Assembly (NCBI RefSeq): GCF_003665095.1
Contig: NZ_RCHV01000002.1
Location: 3,408,001 to 3,472,000 of the forward strand
Direction: 5' to 3'
Source of the DNA: Streptomyces sp. Z26
GTDB lineage: Bacteria; Actinomycetota; Actinomycetes; Streptomycetales; Streptomycetaceae
Length of the DNA: 64,000 nucleotides
Position 1 is the first letter of the stretch. Each line of letters begins with the position of its first letter. A model generated the notes under the pieces. It ran no database searches. It saw nothing but the letters and a program-made list of their open reading frames with translations, and was not told the DNA's origin. Shown here piece by piece: positions 17,048 to 24,050 of the stretch. A program made the position numbers and the translations under genes.

Positions 17048-17344
17048 GTGATCTTCAAGCGAATCGGAAACGGGCGGCCGTACCCGGACCACGGCCGGGA
17101 GAGCACCCGCCAGTGGGCGGACGTCGCCCCACGCCCGGTGCGTCTTGACCAGCTCGTCACGACCAAGGGCCAGCTCGACCTGGAGACGCTCCTGGCCGAG
17201 GACTCCACGTTCTACGGCGACCTGTTCGCCCACGTCGTGAAGTGGCAGGGCGACCTCTACCTGGAGGACGGGCTGCACCGCGCCGTCCGCGCCGCGCTCC
17301 AGCAGCGGCAGGTGCTGCACGCGCGCGTCCTCGAAATGGGATAA
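17048..17344 (+). CDS. Conserved 98-aa Streptomyces protein
   Basis: This small soluble protein starts M-I-F-K-R-I-G-N-G-R-P-Y-P-D-H-G and ends with L-H-R-A-V-R-A-A-L-Q-Q-R-Q. From memory it is strongly conserved in Streptomyces and is sometimes labelled a VapB-type antitoxin in automated annotation. No VapC-type toxin is next to it, so I do not accept that label on context. The GTG start lacks a ribosome site but has a TAGGCT -10-like box close by, which suggests a leaderless transcript. Confidence 0.75.
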   Translation: MIFKRIGNGRPYPDHGRESTRQWADVAPRPVRLDQLVTTKGQLDLETLLAEDSTFYGDLFAHVVKWQGDLYLEDGLHRAVRAALQQRQVLHARVLEMG

Positions 17345-17415
17345 ACGGCTGAACTGAGCAACTCGCCGCAGATCATCTGGTAGGCATCTTCCCGCCCGCG
17401 GATTACTCTGCGCAC

Positions 17416-18174
17416 ATGAGCATGCTCACTCCCCCCGGCATGGGCGGTCCGTACCGCATCAAGGGTGACCGCTATCCGCGCATGCACCGCCCCCGCAACC
17501 GACGCAGAATCGTTCTCGCCACGGCCACCGCCGCCCTGGCCACGGGACTCGTCGGCTGGGGGACAGTCCAGCTCGTGGACGTCTTCACGGGCGGCGGCGG
17601 CAGTACGGCCGAGGCGGCCGGGCGGAGCGGCGACGGGGCTCGGGAGTGCACCGCGCAGGACCACAAGCCCGGCGGTGCCGACGGCTCGTCCGGAGACTCC
17701 GACAAGTCCGCCGGGAAGCAGGTCGGCACGGGCCCCGGCGGCGAGACCGGCACCCGTACGGGTGGCCAGCGCGGGACGGCGGGCGGGAAGTCCGAGCTGA
17801 CGGGCGTGCCGAAGCCCGCCGGGATCACGGTCAACGTCCTGAACGCCACCGCCCGCAGCGGCCTCGCCGCCGACACCGCCGCCGAGTTGAAGAAGCGCGG
17901 CTTCAAGGTCGGAGAGGTCAGCAACGCGCCGAAGGCGCTCGACAAGAAGGTCAAGGGCAGCGGCCTCCTCATCGGCGCCACCGGCCCCGACACCTCCGCC
18001 CGCTTCGAGGTGCTCGGCAGCCACCTGTCCGGCGCCGACACCCGTTACGACGAGCGCAAGGGTGCCGACGTCGACCTGGTGCTCGGTGACGCGTACAAGA
18101 AGCTCACCCCGGCGAAGACGGCGACGCGCGCGATCGCGGCCCTGTCCGAGCCGAAGCCGTCGCCGAGCTGCTGA
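17416..18174 (+). CDS. LytR_C domain protein, membrane anchored
   Basis: The 252-aa protein has a short Arg-rich cytosolic N-terminus and one membrane segment (about residues 33-56). A Gly/Ser/Asp-rich linker leads to a C-terminal LytR_C domain (about 132-235) that starts I-T-V-N-V-L-N-A-T-A-R-S-G-L-A-A and contains K-K-R-G-F-K-V-G-E-V-S-N-A. LytR_C domains sit outside the membrane, alone or attached to LCP cell-wall ligases; here there is no LCP catalytic domain. No ribosome site is visible before the ATG. Confidence 0.82.
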   Translation: MSMLTPPGMGGPYRIKGDRYPRMHRPRNRRRIVLATATAALATGLVGWGTVQLVDVFTGGGGSTAEAAGRSGDGARECTAQDHKPGGADGSSGDSDKSAGKQVGTGPGGETGTRTGGQRGTAGGKSELTGVPKPAGITVNVLNATARSGLAADTAAELKKRGFKVGEVSNAPKALDKKVKGSGLLIGATGPDTSARFEVLGSHLSGADTRYDERKGADVDLVLGDAYKKLTPAKTATRAIAALSEPKPSPSC

Positions 18175-18189
18175 ACCCGCCGTACCGCT

Positions 18190-18210
18190 GACCCGCCGCA
18201 CCGGCGGGTC
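18190..18210 (+). terminator. Bidirectional terminator hairpin
   Basis: A perfect 9-bp stem (GACCCGCCG / CGGCGGGTC) with a three-base loop lies in the 52-bp gap between the convergent LytR_C gene and upp. Confidence 0.65.
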
Positions 18211-18226
18211 GTCCCGGTCAGCCCCG

Positions 18227-18862
18227 TCAGCCCGCGGTGCCGTACATGCGGTCGCCCGCGTCGCCCAGCCCCGGCACGATGAACCCGGCCTCGTTCAGCC
18301 GCTCGTCCACCGCCGCCGTGACGACCGTGACCGGCGTACCCGCCAACTCGCGCTCCATCAGGGCGACGCCCTCCGGCGCGGCCAGCAGGCAGAGCGCGGT
18401 CACGTCGTCGGCGCCGCGCGCGATCAGCTCGTTGATGGCCACGACCAGCGTGCCGCCCGTCGCGAGCATCGGGTCGAGTACGTAGACCTGCCGCCCGGAG
18501 AGGTCGTCCGGCATCCGCGTCGCGTACGTCGACGGCTGCAACGTCTCCTCGTCCCTGATCATCCCGAGGAAACCCACCTCCGCCGTCGGCAGCAGCCGCG
18601 TCATGCCCTCCAGCATGCCGAGCCCCGCCCGCAGGATCGGTACGACGAGCGGACGCGGGTGCGTCAGCCGTACGCCCGTCGTCGCCGTCACGGGGGTGGT
18701 GATCTCCACCGGCTCCGTACGCACGTCGCGCGTGGCCTCGTACGCGAGCAGGGTCACCAACTCGTCGGCCAGGCGCCGGAAAGTCGGCGAGTCGGTGCGC
18801 TCGTCGCGCAGGGTGCTCAGCTTGTGCGCCACCAGCGGGTGGTCGGCAACGTGGATGCGCAT
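18227..18862 (-). CDS. upp: Uracil phosphoribosyltransferase
   Basis: The 211-aa protein converts uracil and PRPP to UMP in pyrimidine salvage. It has the full family pattern: H-P-L-V-A-H-K-L at the start, [11 protein letters not shown] in the middle, the PRPP-binding loop [11 protein letters not shown] near residue 130, and the uracil-binding [11 protein letters not shown]-terminus. Length is normal. The ATG at 18862 begins the conserved M-R-I-H-V-A-D-H sequence. It is divergent from a small basic gene and close to tadA, as in other Streptomyces. Confidence 0.95.
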   Translation of the reverse strand: MRIHVADHPLVAHKLSTLRDERTDSPTFRRLADELVTLLAYEATRDVRTEPVEITTPVTATTGVRLTHPRPLVVPILRAGLGMLEGMTRLLPTAEVGFLGMIRDEETLQPSTYATRMPDDLSGRQVYVLDPMLATGGTLVVAINELIARGADDVTALCLLAAPEGVALMERELAGTPVTVVTAAVDERLNEAGFIVPGLGDAGDRMYGTAG

Positions 18863-18956
18863 GCCCACGACATTAACGGAGAACGAGTCGGTGCCGAGGC
18901 TGGCGTACGAGCGCCGACTCGGGGGAAAGTAGGCATGTACGCCCGGAGGTGTGCAA

Positions 18957-19157
18957 ATGCCCGAACCCAGCAGAGCTTCCGAAGGACACCCGTCCGAAGC
19001 CCGCCGTACCGCCGAGGACGCGGACCGGTTGCGGCGGCGGGCGCGCTTCCTGCGGGAGCTGGACGACGCCAAGGAACTGCGCGACCGCGTGCAGCCGCGC
19101 CGCGCCCGAGCGGCGCGTATGCGGCAGCACATGAGAATGCGGACGTTTCGCTGGTGA
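18957..19157 (+). CDS. Small Arg-rich protein
   Basis: This 66-aa product is very basic and helical, with a run [23 protein letters not shown] and a C-terminal M-R-M-R-T-F-R-W. A perfect ribosome site GGAGGT sits six bases before the ATG, which supports it being real. Homologues near upp/tadA are plausible in Streptomyces, but I cannot assign a function. Nucleic-acid binding is only a guess from charge. Confidence 0.7.
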   Translation: MPEPSRASEGHPSEARRTAEDADRLRRRARFLRELDDAKELRDRVQPRRARAARMRQHMRMRTFRW

Positions 19158-19310
19158 AGCGGGTGAGCCGGGGACGGTCCTCCGGGAAAAGACCGCCCCG
19201 ACGCACACGCGAAGACCCTTCGCGAAGCCTCCGTTTCTGCCACGATTCGACAGGGCGGGGGCACGGTTCCCGCCGACACTCGACACACGGAAACCAGTGG
19301 GAGAGTCACG

Positions 19311-19862
19311 GTGTATATCGCCGCACTGCTCGCTCGCACCGAAGACGGGTGGGAAGCGAGTGACACGGAGCTCGACGAGGTGGAGACCCTCGCGGACCTC
19401 GCCGACCTGGCCCGGGAGGCCGCGTCCGACGACGAGACGGTACTGGTCTGCATCGAGCAGGACGGCACCTGGTTCGGCGTCGTACGCGTCGACGGAGAGG
19501 ACGACCCCCGCGTCTTCGTCTCCGACGCGGCCGCCGCCATGCGGAGTTCGTACGGCGAGATCCTGCTCTCCGACGACCTCCTCGGCCGCGAACCGGAGGA
19601 CCCCGCCGTCCTCGAACAACTCGTCGACCTCGACGGCACCGAGGACGGGGAACCGGCCGACGGCGACGGCGACGCGGACACCGCCGCCGACCCCGACGCC
19701 GCCCCCGGCGACGCGGTGCGCGCCGGGCCGATCGGGGACGCGGACCTGCTGACGGACCTCGGCATGGAGGAGAAGACCGTTCTGAACCTCACCGCCGAGG
19801 ACGCCCTGGGCAGCATCGCCGATGCGCTGGGCTGCCCGGACATGCTGGAAGCGGTGCGCTAG
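19311..19862 (+). CDS. tRNA adenosine deaminase-associated protein
   Basis: The 183-aa acidic protein matches the actinobacterial family that regularly precedes tadA. It begins [14 protein letters not shown], contains [12 protein letters not shown], and ends with [21 protein letters not shown] variable Asp/Ala-rich insert occupies residues 105-140. The GTG start follows GGAGAG. The role is unknown beyond its genetic linkage to tadA; it may assist or regulate the deaminase. Confidence 0.87.
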   Translation: MYIAALLARTEDGWEASDTELDEVETLADLADLAREAASDDETVLVCIEQDGTWFGVVRVDGEDDPRVFVSDAAAAMRSSYGEILLSDDLLGREPEDPAVLEQLVDLDGTEDGEPADGDGDADTAADPDAAPGDAVRAGPIGDADLLTDLGMEEKTVLNLTAEDALGSIADALGCPDMLEAVR

Positions 19863-20027
19863 GCGGGCGGCGTGCCGGGCGCGTGCCGGGCGCGTGCCGG
19901 TGAGGGCGGACGGCGGCGGACGGCCCGGGACCCGGGCCGTCCGGGACGGGCCCCGGAGCCCCTCGGTGACACCCGCTCCGGCGGGCGACGGAACGGCGCG
20001 GCGCCCCCGCCCGCCGGAAACGGAACG

Positions 20028-20684
20028 ATGAACGACCACCACGACAACGGCCGCCCCCCTGCCGGACAGGACGGCGACGACCGCCACGACCGCCACGACG
20101 ACGACCCCGTACGCGCGCCCTGGCACGCGCCCATGCGCCTCGCGCTGGACGAGGCCGTACGGGCGCCCGCGACCGGCGACGTACCGGTCGGCGCCGTCGT
20201 ACTCGGCCCCGACGGCGCCGTACTCGGCCGCGGCCACAACGTACGCGAGGCCGTGGGCGACCCCACGGGCCACGCCGAACTCGTCGCCCTCCGCGCCGCC
20301 GCCCGCGCCCGCGGCGGCTGGCGGCTGAACGGCTGCACCCTCGTGGTCACGCTGGAGCCGTGCACGATGTGCGCGGGCGCGGCCGTACTCGCCCGCGTCG
20401 ACCGCGTCGTCTACGGCGCCCGCGACGTCAAGGCGGGCGCCGCGGGCTCCCTCTGGGACGTCGTACGCGACCGGCGGCTCAACCACCGCCCGGAGGTCGT
20501 GAACGACGTGCTCGCCCCGGAGTGCGGACGCCTGCTGACGGACTTCTTCCGCGGCCCCAACCCGCCCTCGGCCACCCCGACACCGGCGGACCCCACCCCC
20601 GCCCCGGGCCCCGACACCCCCGCCCCGACGGCCCCGACCGCCGCCCGGGATACCGATTTCGAGCCACGGCCCCCGGTGGGCTAA
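20028..20684 (+). CDS. tadA: tRNA-specific adenosine-34 deaminase TadA
   Basis: The 218-aa protein deaminates A34 of tRNA-Arg(ACG) to inosine. The zinc site is complete: H-A-E (in T-G-H-A-E-L-V-A-L) supplies the histidine and catalytic glutamate, and P-C-T-M-C-A-G-A supplies the two cysteines. The N-terminal 30 residues are His/Asp-rich and the last 45 are Pro/Thr-rich; both lie outside the usual deaminase core of about 150 aa. The ATG with a purine-rich site (GGAAACGGAA) is preferred over upstream in-frame codons. It ends 10 bp before tRNA-Ser. Confidence 0.92.
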   Translation: MNDHHDNGRPPAGQDGDDRHDRHDDDPVRAPWHAPMRLALDEAVRAPATGDVPVGAVVLGPDGAVLGRGHNVREAVGDPTGHAELVALRAAARARGGWRLNGCTLVVTLEPCTMCAGAAVLARVDRVVYGARDVKAGAAGSLWDVVRDRRLNHRPEVVNDVLAPECGRLLTDFFRGPNPPSATPTPADPTPAPGPDTPAPTAPTAARDTDFEPRPPVG

Positions 20685-20694
20685 GCTTCCTCTC

Positions 20695-20781
20695 GGTAGC
20701 GTGTCCGAGCGGCCGAAGGAGCTCGCCTCGAAAGCGAGTGAGGGTGCAAGCTCTCCGTGGGTTCAAATCCCACCGCTACCG
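20695..20781 (+). tRNA. tRNA-Ser(CGA)
   Basis: The 87-nt gene folds as a class II tRNA: acceptor stem GGTAGCG/CGCTACC, anticodon stem CTCGC/GCGAG with loop CTCGAAA (anticodon CGA, reading UCG), a long variable arm, and a T-arm with loop GTTCAAATC. It is the attachment target of the element to the right. The 3' half from the anticodon loop on lies inside the direct repeat, so integration leaves the gene intact. Confidence 0.95.
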
Positions 20782-20841
20782 CTCTGAGCACCACGAACGT
20801 AGGGCCGGACCCCCAGAGGGTCCGGCCCTACGTCGTGTCCG
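20726..20841 (+). repeat. attL (116-bp direct repeat, left copy)
   Basis: This copy runs from the anticodon loop of tRNA-Ser through the tRNA 3' end and its terminator to TGTCCG. It is identical to 38931-39046. The flanking bases differ (G versus A on the left, T versus G on the right), so the limits are exact. Confidence 0.95.
20798..20832 (+). terminator. tRNA-Ser terminator, inside attL
   Basis: A perfect 15-bp stem (left arm 20798-20812, right arm 20818-20832, loop CCAGA) lies 16 bp after the tRNA. Because it is within the att repeat, a second copy occurs at 39003-39037, and the tRNA keeps its own terminator whether or not the element is integrated. Confidence 0.85.
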
Positions 20842-20857
20842 TCTCAGTTTCCGTCTC
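20838..20857 (+). repeat. Candidate integrase arm site (left)
   Basis: A 20-bp sequence, containing GTCTCAGTTTCCGTCTC, overlaps the inner end of attL and recurs exactly at 38805-38824 inside the right end. Such repeats flanking a tRNA-type core are typical of integrase arm-binding sites. Confidence 0.5.
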
Positions 20858-20887
20858 AGTTGCGCTGAGCGTGGCTGACCTCGACCG

Positions 20888-21937
20888 TCAACGCCCTCCC
20901 AAGAGGACACCGAGGTTCTCCATCCCCGCTCGCGCTGCACCCCGGTAGGCAACCGCTACAGAGATCGCGCCGACGGCGCTAGTCAACGGCGCAGCGATCG
21001 CCGCTGGCACGTTGAGTAACGCCGCTGTCACTGCAAATCCACCGACCACCAGAGCCACAGCGACGATGCGGAGTGCTTCCAAGTCGCGAGCAGGACTCAC
21101 CCCTTGCAGCCGAGCCTCGTCCATGAGCGCGCCGAAACGCCCCTCCGCGCATCGCTCTGCCACCGAAATCAATGTCAGACCAAGGTCGCGCAAACCTGTT
21201 TGTGGATTTTCATCTATCAGGGCAGCCTGAGTCCGCAGGACAGTTATCACTGCACCTGCGTGACGTCTCAACCTAACACGCTCATGGCGAGGAATATGAT
21301 GCAGTTGATTTCGAATTTTCCACCCTTTGCGAATTTCGCGTTCAATGAGAGTAAGTGATTGGGCCCTGGCAACTAGATGAGAGCGACTCAGCGTGTCATA
21401 TTGAGAAGCAATGCCACAAATGGCGGCCCTCTTGTATATGATCACGGAACCCCGATACTGCCTTTCGGTCGATCGCCAATATCCAGATCTGCTCATCGAA
21501 TGCGACGCCGTATCGCCATCTGGGCTCAGTACCTTCGCAATTGATCCGAATGCATAAAATACCAGCAATGCGAGAATCGAAAAATACGTAAGGCGGTCAA
21601 GTGTGGACAGGTATTCTGGTTCAATTGCATTGAACTGGTAATTTCCTGCCCTTCTCATCTTCTGTGTTATATAAAGCCATGCTTCCCATGTTTCGGCGGT
21701 AATATGATTGAAACCGTAGAGAGGGATAAGAATGACCCCCGTGGCTGCCCGGTATGCGCGCCCGGGGGTTACCCTCACTGTCGCAGTAATCCATCCCCTT
21801 GTAATTCTTTCGATCGATGCGGGAATTTCAGTATCGCGACACAGTAGGCTCAAGCCATCCGCAATTTCCTTATTGTAGTGGTTGTGTAAATGCGAGGACA
21901 GCCAGCGCCTGGGGAATGGCAGAAAAATGTGATGCAT
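20888..21937 (-). CDS. Cargo membrane protein of unknown function
   Basis: The 349-aa product is not recognised. Codon use is much less GC-biased than neighbouring genes, so it is recently acquired. It has a hydrophobic segment near residues 115-130 (Y-F-S-I-L-A-L-L-V-F-Y-A-F-G) and a C-terminal pair of membrane helices (about 298-340: V-A-L-V-V-G-G-F-A-V-T and A-A-P-L-T-S-A-V-G-A-I). Between them is a long soluble, Arg-rich helical part. GGAAGG lies about twelve bases before the ATG. It sits between attL and the integrase, a usual cargo slot in AICEs. A defence role is possible but not shown. Confidence 0.65.
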   Translation of the reverse strand: MHHIFLPFPRRWLSSHLHNHYNKEIADGLSLLCRDTEIPASIERITRGWITATVRVTPGRAYRAATGVILIPLYGFNHITAETWEAWLYITQKMRRAGNYQFNAIEPEYLSTLDRLTYFSILALLVFYAFGSIAKVLSPDGDTASHSMSRSGYWRSTERQYRGSVIIYKRAAICGIASQYDTLSRSHLVARAQSLTLIEREIRKGWKIRNQLHHIPRHERVRLRRHAGAVITVLRTQAALIDENPQTGLRDLGLTLISVAERCAEGRFGALMDEARLQGVSPARDLEALRIVAVALVVGGFAVTAALLNVPAAIAAPLTSAVGAISVAVAYRGAARAGMENLGVLLGGR

Positions 21938-21999
21938 GTAGTAGTGCTACCTTCCAGGGTCTGCTGCGGCGCAGTTTTGCTGCATCTACCCTCCAGTTA

Positions 22000-22034
22000 A
22001 CCAGGAGTAGGGCGCGATCCGCCCTACTCCTGGT
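22000..22034 (-). terminator. Integrase terminator
   Basis: A perfect 14-bp stem (ACCAGGAGTAGGGC / GCCCTACTCCTGGT) with a seven-base loop sits 33 bp beyond the integrase stop and upstream of the cargo gene. Confidence 0.8.
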
Positions 22035-22066
22035 ATGCTTCGCCCTTCCCCAAAGCTATCCCGTGC

Positions 22067-23290
22067 CTACTTCTGCTGCTTCCAGATCAGCCCATCCACC
22101 TGCTCGGCCACGGTGGTTCTCACCGAGTCGACCATGTGCTGATACCTCGCAGCCATGGCGGTCGACGACCACCCCATGAGCCCCATGACGGCGCGTTCGG
22201 GCACTCCGAGGATGAGCAGGACCGTCGCGGCCGTATGACGGGCGTCGTGAAGACGGGCGTCTCGGACCTTGGCGTCCCGCAGCAGCTCCTTCCACTCGTC
22301 GTAGTCGATACGGGTCGACGTGCCCCGGCCGGTTCTCGTCGCGAACAGCCAACCCTCATCCGACCATGCGTCACCTGCCGCTACGCGCTCGGCATCCTGA
22401 CGAATCCTGTGCGTGCGGAGCAGACCCACAAGCTGTGGAGGGAGGCCAACCGCCCGAAGGCCAGCGCGTGATTTCGTGTCGGCGGTCTCCGGGTTGACCC
22501 GCTTTCGCTCCAAGCAGTACCCGGCTTTACGGCCGCAGGCGCCTCCGCACCCGTGGGCGTAACGGGGACGCCGACGGCTACGGCGGACCATGAGGACCCC
22601 TCTGTTCAGGTCCACATCCGTCCACTTGAGGCCGAGCGCTTCACCCTGCCGCAAGCCGAGCGCCAGCGCGACGGCCCACCGTGCCGCGTTGCGCCGCTCG
22701 TCGGCTGCACGCAGTATGCGACGGACCTCCTCCACGTTGTACGGCTCTACCTCTTGCTCGCGCACTCTCGGCGCTTTGGCCAACCGCACCGGATTCTTAC
22801 CGAGGTGGCCACGCCGTACGGCCTCGTTGAGGGCGGTTCGGAACGTCCGGTGCATCTGGTGAACAGTCGCGGCAGCGCTCCCGTTGGCCTGCATCTTCGC
22901 GTAGAAGATCTCGATGTGCTCCGGATTCAGCTTGTCGAGCCGGTGGGCACCCAGGCCGGGAATCAGATGCTTCCGCACGGCCACGCCGTAGCCGACCATC
23001 GTGTTCTCGCTCACGCTGAGTGGAGCAACGTTCTCGATCCAGTGCGTCAGCCACGCCTTGACCGTCCAGGGCTTTCCCGGCTTGCGTACGGTCGCGGCTT
23101 CTCGCTGCTTCTCCAACTCCCGTACCGCGTGTGTGACTTCCGCGCGAGTCTTGCGTTCGACGTGACGGCGGTCCGGCTTGCCGTCGTCGCGAATGCCGAC
23201 GGTCACGCGGCCGTGCCACTTCCCGTCCTTGCCGAGATAGATGGAGCTTCGGCCGTTCGGCTGCCGGGAGCGCTTGTCCTTCTCTGCCAT
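22067..23290 (-). CDS. Tyrosine-type site-specific integrase
   Basis: The 407-aa enzyme integrates and excises the element at tRNA-Ser. It has an N-terminal arm-binding region, an SAM-like core-binding domain (about 75-165) and a catalytic domain with Arg214 (L-R-Q-G-E-A-L), His348 and Arg351 in L-H-D-A-R-H-T-A, and the nucleophile Tyr383 in A-R-Y-Q-H-M. A short Cys-rich insert at about 248-259 (C-x3-C-x6-C) lies between catalytic motifs and could bind zinc. It follows xis by 84 bp and is preceded by stem-loop copy 1. A strong terminator follows. Confidence 0.95.
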   Translation of the reverse strand: MAEKDKRSRQPNGRSSIYLGKDGKWHGRVTVGIRDDGKPDRRHVERKTRAEVTHAVRELEKQREAATVRKPGKPWTVKAWLTHWIENVAPLSVSENTMVGYGVAVRKHLIPGLGAHRLDKLNPEHIEIFYAKMQANGSAAATVHQMHRTFRTALNEAVRRGHLGKNPVRLAKAPRVREQEVEPYNVEEVRRILRAADERRNAARWAVALALGLRQGEALGLKWTDVDLNRGVLMVRRSRRRPRYAHGCGGACGRKAGYCLERKRVNPETADTKSRAGLRAVGLPPQLVGLLRTHRIRQDAERVAAGDAWSDEGWLFATRTGRGTSTRIDYDEWKELLRDAKVRDARLHDARHTAATVLLILGVPERAVMGLMGWSSTAMAARYQHMVDSVRTTVAEQVDGLIWKQQK

Positions 23291-23313
23291 TGGCAGACTC
23301 CTGTTTCTTGTTC

Positions 23314-23369
23314 GTCGGGATGGAGGCCGGGGCGGCGGGCTGTCCTGTCCGGGAGTGCCGCCGCCCCGG
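23314..23369 (-). promoter_or_regulatory. Conserved stem-loop, copy 1 (before integrase)
   Basis: Left arm 23327-23338 and right arm 23358-23369 form a perfect 12-bp stem around the 19-base loop GCTGTCCTGTCCGGGAGTG (plus strand). A GTCGGGAT box (23314-23321) lies between the hairpin and the integrase start, which is 37 nt from the hairpin base. The same loop, box and spacing recur before three other genes of the element. It could be an RNA leader or a protein site; it is not an obvious terminator, as no T-run follows. Confidence 0.75.
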
Positions 23370-23374
23370 CGTCG

Positions 23375-23593
23375 TCAAGCTGCGTGCTGGGTGGTCCGGA
23401 GACGGGTGACGTATTCGGGTACGGCGTCGACTGGTACGCGTCGGAGTCCGCCGACCAGGATGGATTCGAGTTCGCCGGTGCGGATGAGGGTGAAGCAGGT
23501 GGTGCGGCCGATACGGAGTCGGCGGGCGGCTTCTTCTACCTTGAGGAGTACGAGCGTGGAGTCGGCGTCGGCGGACGCGGCGGGGTCGGTCAA
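23375..23593 (-). CDS. Excisionase (Xis), MerR/AlpA-like
   Basis: The 72-aa protein has the winged-helix DNA-binding fold of AICE excisionases: L-K-V-E-E-A-A-R-R-L-R-I-G-R-T-T-C-F-T-L-I-R-T-G-E-L, followed by R-R-V-P-V-D-A-V-P-E-Y-V. It bends att DNA and directs the integrase to excision. It starts at TTG with GGAG six bases upstream, and sits directly upstream of the integrase in the same operon. Confidence 0.88.
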   Translation of the reverse strand: MTDPAASADADSTLVLLKVEEAARRLRIGRTTCFTLIRTGELESILVGGLRRVPVDAVPEYVTRLRTTQHAA

Positions 23594-23658
23594 GGCTTGC
23601 TCCTGTCAGCGGTGTGCGGGTTCTTCCGGGGCGCGTGCTTGTCCGAGGTGTGGATTTC

Positions 23659-23865
23659 TGCGTCACTGCGTCACCTGCGTCATGCGCGCTTCTGACCTGT
23701 TGCTTTGCGTGACGCGATGCTTTGCCGGTGCGTCACCCGTGACGCGGCCTCTCTGTCACGGGTGACGCGGATGACGCGGCGTGACGCAGCAGATGGCCGT
23801 CTGCGTCACGCTCAACTGCGCAGGTGGGCGGCCGTTTGCTGGCCGTTGGTGACGAGGGTGACGCA
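23659..23865. repeat. Iteron-like GTGACGC cluster, candidate replication origin
   Basis: About 13 copies of TGCGTCAC or its complement GTGACGC(A), in both orientations, occur within 207 bp, for example at 23659, 23667, 23676, 23729, 23739, 23762, 23771, 23781, 23802, 23849 and 23858. A short A-rich stretch follows (23878-23890). The cluster lies in the 457-bp gene-free gap between xis and the replication genes, where an AICE origin or a Rep operator would be expected. Confidence 0.65.
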
Positions 23866-23977
23866 GCGTTTCCCTACTTAGGAAAAAGAGGGGCGTCTGT
23901 TGTGGTCCGGTGGCGCCTCACCGCGTGATGAACGGTGCCGCTGCGCGGCGCGCTCTTCGGGCGGCGTTCCGCCGAAC

Positions 23978-24022
23978 AGCAAGAGGAGCACCGCCGCGCG
24001 GCGGGGTGGTGCTCCTCTTGCT
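23978..24022 (-). terminator. Terminator of the replication operon
   Basis: A perfect 15-bp outer stem (AGCAAGAGGAGCACC / GGTGCTCCTCTTGCT) encloses a GC-rich inner palindrome. It lies 29 bp after the stop of the ATPase gene. Confidence 0.8.
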
Positions 24023-24050
24023 TGTCCCCCGAGTGCCGCCGGGGTTCGGT

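Noticed and set aside
17048..17344. VapB-type antitoxin
   Set aside because: The name appears in automated annotation as I recall, but there is no toxin gene beside it and no antitoxin DNA-binding motif that I can see.
23314..23369. Simple intrinsic terminators for the four conserved stem-loops
   Set aside because: The loop is invariant and 19 nt long, no T-run follows in the direction of transcription, and each lies at fixed distance before a start codon. Plain terminators do not explain this, although termination as a side effect is possible.
23659..23865. CRISPR array
   Set aside because: The repeats are 7-8 bp, in both orientations and irregularly spaced, and no cas genes are near. This is an iteron-like block. 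No CRISPR array was seen anywhere in the window.
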